Source: Treponema bryantii (GTDB lineage Bacteria > Spirochaetota > Spirochaetia > Treponematales > Treponemataceae). From it: DNA of 64,000 nucleotides. Shown piece by piece: positions 61,936 to 64,000 of this stretch. A model generated the notes under the pieces. The model saw nothing but the letters and a program-made list of their open reading frames with translations, was not told the DNA's origin and made no database searches. Each line of letters opens with the position of its first letter. Position 1 is the first letter of the stretch. The stretch is taken from contig NZ_AP025286.1 of the NCBI RefSeq assembly GCF_036492245.1, positions 2,480,001 to 2,544,000 on the forward strand. Direction: 5' to 3'. Position numbers and translations under genes: made by a program.

Positions 61936-63402
61936 TTACTTACTCCACCAGAATGCATTTTCAGCTGTTATCTGAACAAAACCAGCCTCATCAAACTCGG
62001 CTTTTGTCTTTTCATAAACTGCAGGATTTACCAGAACAAATACAACAGGATTTCTGCTGTAAACATATTTCTTCAGATACTCATCAATATCTTTCTTTTC
62101 AATTGTTTTAAAATTTTCTGAGCGATTCAGATAATAATCACTTGTAGCATAAGCCCAGTAATAAGAAAGTGTTGAAATAAGAGAATCTGCAGTTTCTGTT
62201 TCCCATGCCTGATTATCTTTTAGAGTCTGAAGCAGAAGCTCTCGTTTTTCCTTAGTTTCAAGAGATTTGTCTTTTTCAATTGCAGGAAAAGCTTTTTTAG
62301 TTACAGTCTCATAATAATCTTTTGCACGCTGAGGCATATTTTTTTCAGGATTATTAGCCATAGCATTAAAAGTCATAATACCATGATGGCGATATACCTG
62401 ATATCCACCCCAGATATATGAGCTGTCCGGAATCTGAAGTTTTTTATTCTTCATAATAGTTTTTGTATAAGCACCATTAGGATCACGCATTATCTGAGAA
62501 AGAGTCTCACCTACAGCGACATCCTTTATATCAAAATCAGAATCAGTTCCATGAATGGCAATTTGAATCTGTGCAAGCTGAGGAGAAATTTCATTATGAG
62601 GAATTACACAATATAAAGGAGCATCCAAAGGATTTGCAGCATAAGGTTCACCAGCCTCTGCCCATGGATCAGGTCCTCTATTCCAATTTCCATACACCTT
62701 CTTTACAAGTTCATAAGCTTCATCAGGATTTACATCACCACCAACAAAAACTGCTGCATTATTTGGAATGTAGTATTTATTCTGAATTTCGCGAAGCTGT
62801 TCAACTGTTGCATTCTGAATATTTTCTACAGGACCACATGGGTCAAAAGTCCATGGAGCTTCCGGGAAAAGACTTTTTACAGAAAAATAAAAAATCTGCT
62901 CAGATGGCTGACTATAATATCCCTGTATTTCAGAAATAACAACTTTCTTTTCATCTTCAAATTCTTTCGGATCCATAAGAGGTTCACGGATTGCATAACT
63001 CCAGAATTCAAGGCCATTCTCAAACTGATCTACAGGAACTGTAATAAAATAATTAACACGGTCAACCGAAGTTATACCGTTCCAGTCTGATACTCCCATG
63101 TTATTAAGGGCTGTCTGCATAGCCTGGCTGTTAGCATATTTTGAGTTACCCTTAAACATCATGTGTTCGTACAAATGAAAGAGGCCCGCATTTTCTTTTG
63201 TCTGAGCAATAGAACCAGCGCGAACTGCAATTTCAATATTAACAAGCGGTGCAGAGTGATTTTCTGCAACAAAAACCGACAAACCGTTCTCGAGCTTGTA
63301 ATAATACAAATGCTCAATTGATGTTTCTTCTGCAAAGAGCTGAAGAATTGAGAAGATGATCAGCACAACTAAGGCTGACTTTTTTTTAAATCGTGTTTTC
63401 AT
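61936..63402 (-). CDS. M16-family zinc peptidase, active partner
   Basis: The 488-residue protein has a signal peptide (LVVLIIFSILQLFAE), a zinc site of inverted HxxEH form in AGLFHLYEHMMFKGNSKYA near residue 75, and the downstream acidic ligand region in FEDEKKVVISEIQGYYSQP, which is typical of pitrilysin-like proteins. It ends 488 residues in, the size of one half of a full M16 peptidase, with the other half given by the gene directly behind it. Two-gene M16 enzymes act in the periplasm on peptides. The upstream region has a 13-base inverted repeat shared with the divergent ABC-F gene. Confidence 0.9.
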   Translation of the reverse strand: MKTRFKKKSALVVLIIFSILQLFAEETSIEHLYYYKLENGLSVFVAENHSAPLVNIEIAVRAGSIAQTKENAGLFHLYEHMMFKGNSKYANSQAMQTALNNMGVSDWNGITSVDRVNYFITVPVDQFENGLEFWSYAIREPLMDPKEFEDEKKVVISEIQGYYSQPSEQIFYFSVKSLFPEAPWTFDPCGPVENIQNATVEQLREIQNKYYIPNNAAVFVGGDVNPDEAYELVKKVYGNWNRGPDPWAEAGEPYAANPLDAPLYCVIPHNEISPQLAQIQIAIHGTDSDFDIKDVAVGETLSQIMRDPNGAYTKTIMKNKKLQIPDSSYIWGGYQVYRHHGIMTFNAMANNPEKNMPQRAKDYYETVTKKAFPAIEKDKSLETKEKRELLLQTLKDNQAWETETADSLISTLSYYWAYATSDYYLNRSENFKTIEKKDIDEYLKKYVYSRNPVVFVLVNPAVYEKTKAEFDEAGFVQITAENAFWWSK

Positions 63403-63432
63403 AAATTCACTTCCTTACAAACAAATTTTTAC

Positions 63433-63462
63433 ACTACTGTATTATTTGTATAATACAGTAGT
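63433..63462. promoter_or_regulatory. Palindrome 13-4-13 between divergent M16 and ABC-F genes
   Basis: ACTACTGTATTAT and ATAATACAGTAGT are exact complements around TTGT. TATTAT boxes lie inside it on both strands. It fits an operator of a dimeric repressor; a Fur/PerR-like core (TATTAT...ATAATA) can be seen but is not exact. Confidence 0.5.
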
Positions 63463-63571
63463 ACAATTAACATATCAATATACTATAATGACAGTTTGAA
63501 GTCACTTTAGTTACATATTTTTTGAATAATCTGTATAATGGCAAAAAATCGATAATTACACGGAGTAAACC

Positions 63572-64000
63572 TTGAACATTCTTTCCATAAATAATCTGGC
63601 AAAAATCGGGCGTGAAAAACCGCTTTTTACAGGAGTAACCTTTGGTATTCAGGAAGGTGAAAAAGCAGCCCTGATTGGCCGGAACGGAACTGGAAAGTCT
63701 ACCCTGCTCGCTACAATAGCCGGCGTTCTTGTACCAGATGAAGGAACTGTAGTTATAAATAAAGAGGCCGGAGTTTCTTACCTGCCACAGACTCCATCTT
63801 TTAATCCGGACGATACAATCCGTGAACATATTTTTAAGAACAATTCTCCAAAGCTTGCGGTAATCCGTGAGTATGAGGAAATCTGCGAGGAGATGGGGAC
63901 TAAAGAACAGTCCGCAGGCCTTCAGACCCGTTACGAGCAGATTATGCACAAAATGGACAGCGGCGACCTCTGGAATTACGAAGCTCAGATCAGTTCAATT
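63572..64000 (+). CDS. ABC-F family ATPase (partial, N-terminal)
   Basis: A TTG at 63572-63574 with GGAG six bases before it opens a frame that runs to the window end. The 143 codons begin LNILSINNLAKIGREKPLFTG and continue with the Walker A loop ALIGRNGTGKSTLLATIAG near residue 40 and GVSYLPQTPSFNPDDT, the Q-loop of the first ATPase domain in ABC-F proteins. No membrane span is seen. ABC-F proteins (Uup, EttA and others) bind the ribosome and have two ATPase domains joined by a linker; the second half is outside the window, so the subfamily is not decided. Confidence 0.85.
   Translation, partial: MNILSINNLAKIGREKPLFTGVTFGIQEGEKAALIGRNGTGKSTLLATIAGVLVPDEGTVVINKEAGVSYLPQTPSFNPDDTIREHIFKNNSPKLAVIREYEEICEEMGTKEQSAGLQTRYEQIMHKMDSGDLWNYEAQISSI

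Noticed and set aside
63467-63949. Minus-strand frame of 160 codons near the right edge
   Set aside because: It is antisense to the ABC-F gene, which has Walker A and a ribosome site.
1-64000. tRNA, rRNA, tmRNA and CRISPR arrays
   Set aside because: No cloverleaf with a T-loop string, no rRNA blocks and no regularly spaced direct repeats were noticed on reading; a covariance search would be needed to exclude small RNAs.

Overview
The window reads as chromosomal DNA of a spirochaete, most likely a Treponema of gut or rumen type. The evidence is a base composition near 40% G+C, a periplasmic-flagella related TPR protein that resembles the collar protein FlcA, a fliS-flgN pair behind a sigma-28-like promoter, many treponemal-style secreted or TPR proteins, and LolA/Mla-type outer-membrane upkeep genes. 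No rRNA, tRNA or CRISPR array was seen. Species assignment is inference; no ribosomal marker is present.

Layout. 1-5949 (minus): a compact type II secretion-type operon, gspD-gspE-gspF-gspG followed by two small membrane-anchored pseudopilin-like genes and a gene cut by the window edge. 6056-7306 (plus): a corA magnesium transporter behind a leader that carries a 23-codon ORF whose ribosome site can pair with a sequence near that ORF's stop. 7303-13407 (minus): secreted formylglycine-enzyme-like protein, metallophosphoesterase, hisC, a secreted HExxH protein, and a padR-HAAS-DUF4097 envelope-sensing operon with three matching 11-bp operators. 13565-16136 (plus): a 633-residue orphan protein and ssb. 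16133-25655 (mostly minus): U32 peptidase, lipoprotein with lamin-tail-like domain, DUF2259 protein, a plus-strand polytopic protein, a polyprenol/diacylglycerol-kinase-like protein and the large FlcA-like TPR protein. 25933-26652 (plus): secreted glycogen-binding-domain protein.

26685-37211 (minus): core housekeeping genes ffh, gpsA, ndk, ispH, secF-secD-yajC, then a TPR protein and a small membrane protein. Two palindrome-rich, MITE-like intergenic elements lie on either side of ispH. 37329-41019 (plus): TPR lipoprotein, MltD-like transglycosylase and an OmpA-type protein, all acting at the cell wall or outer membrane. 41016-50468 (minus): lolA-like, rodZ-like, rimO, then a pcrA helicase flanked on each side by a soluble LacI-sensor/GGDEF diguanylate cyclase. 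50576-52666 (minus): ftsH. 52961-53897 (plus): fliS and flgN-like chaperones. 53959-56238 (minus): GH3 beta-glucosidase. 56369-59677 (plus): MlaE-MlaF-MlaD lipid transporter with a TPR lipoprotein. 59667-63402 (minus): secreted ββα-metal nuclease and a pair of M16 peptidases (one active, one degenerate). 63572-64000 (plus): start of an ABC-F ATPase that leaves the window.

A common theme is envelope building: Sec/SRP export, type II secretion, lipoprotein delivery, lipid transport and wall turnover, with sugar-type ligands feeding into cyclic-di-GMP. The points most worth a second look are the corA leader with its sequestered ribosome site, the triple PadR-type operator, the twin soluble sensor-cyclases around pcrA, a bipartite upstream motif shared by gspD and ssb, the two palindromic intergenic elements, and a pseudopilin-like gene that seems to begin directly at the mature N-terminus.
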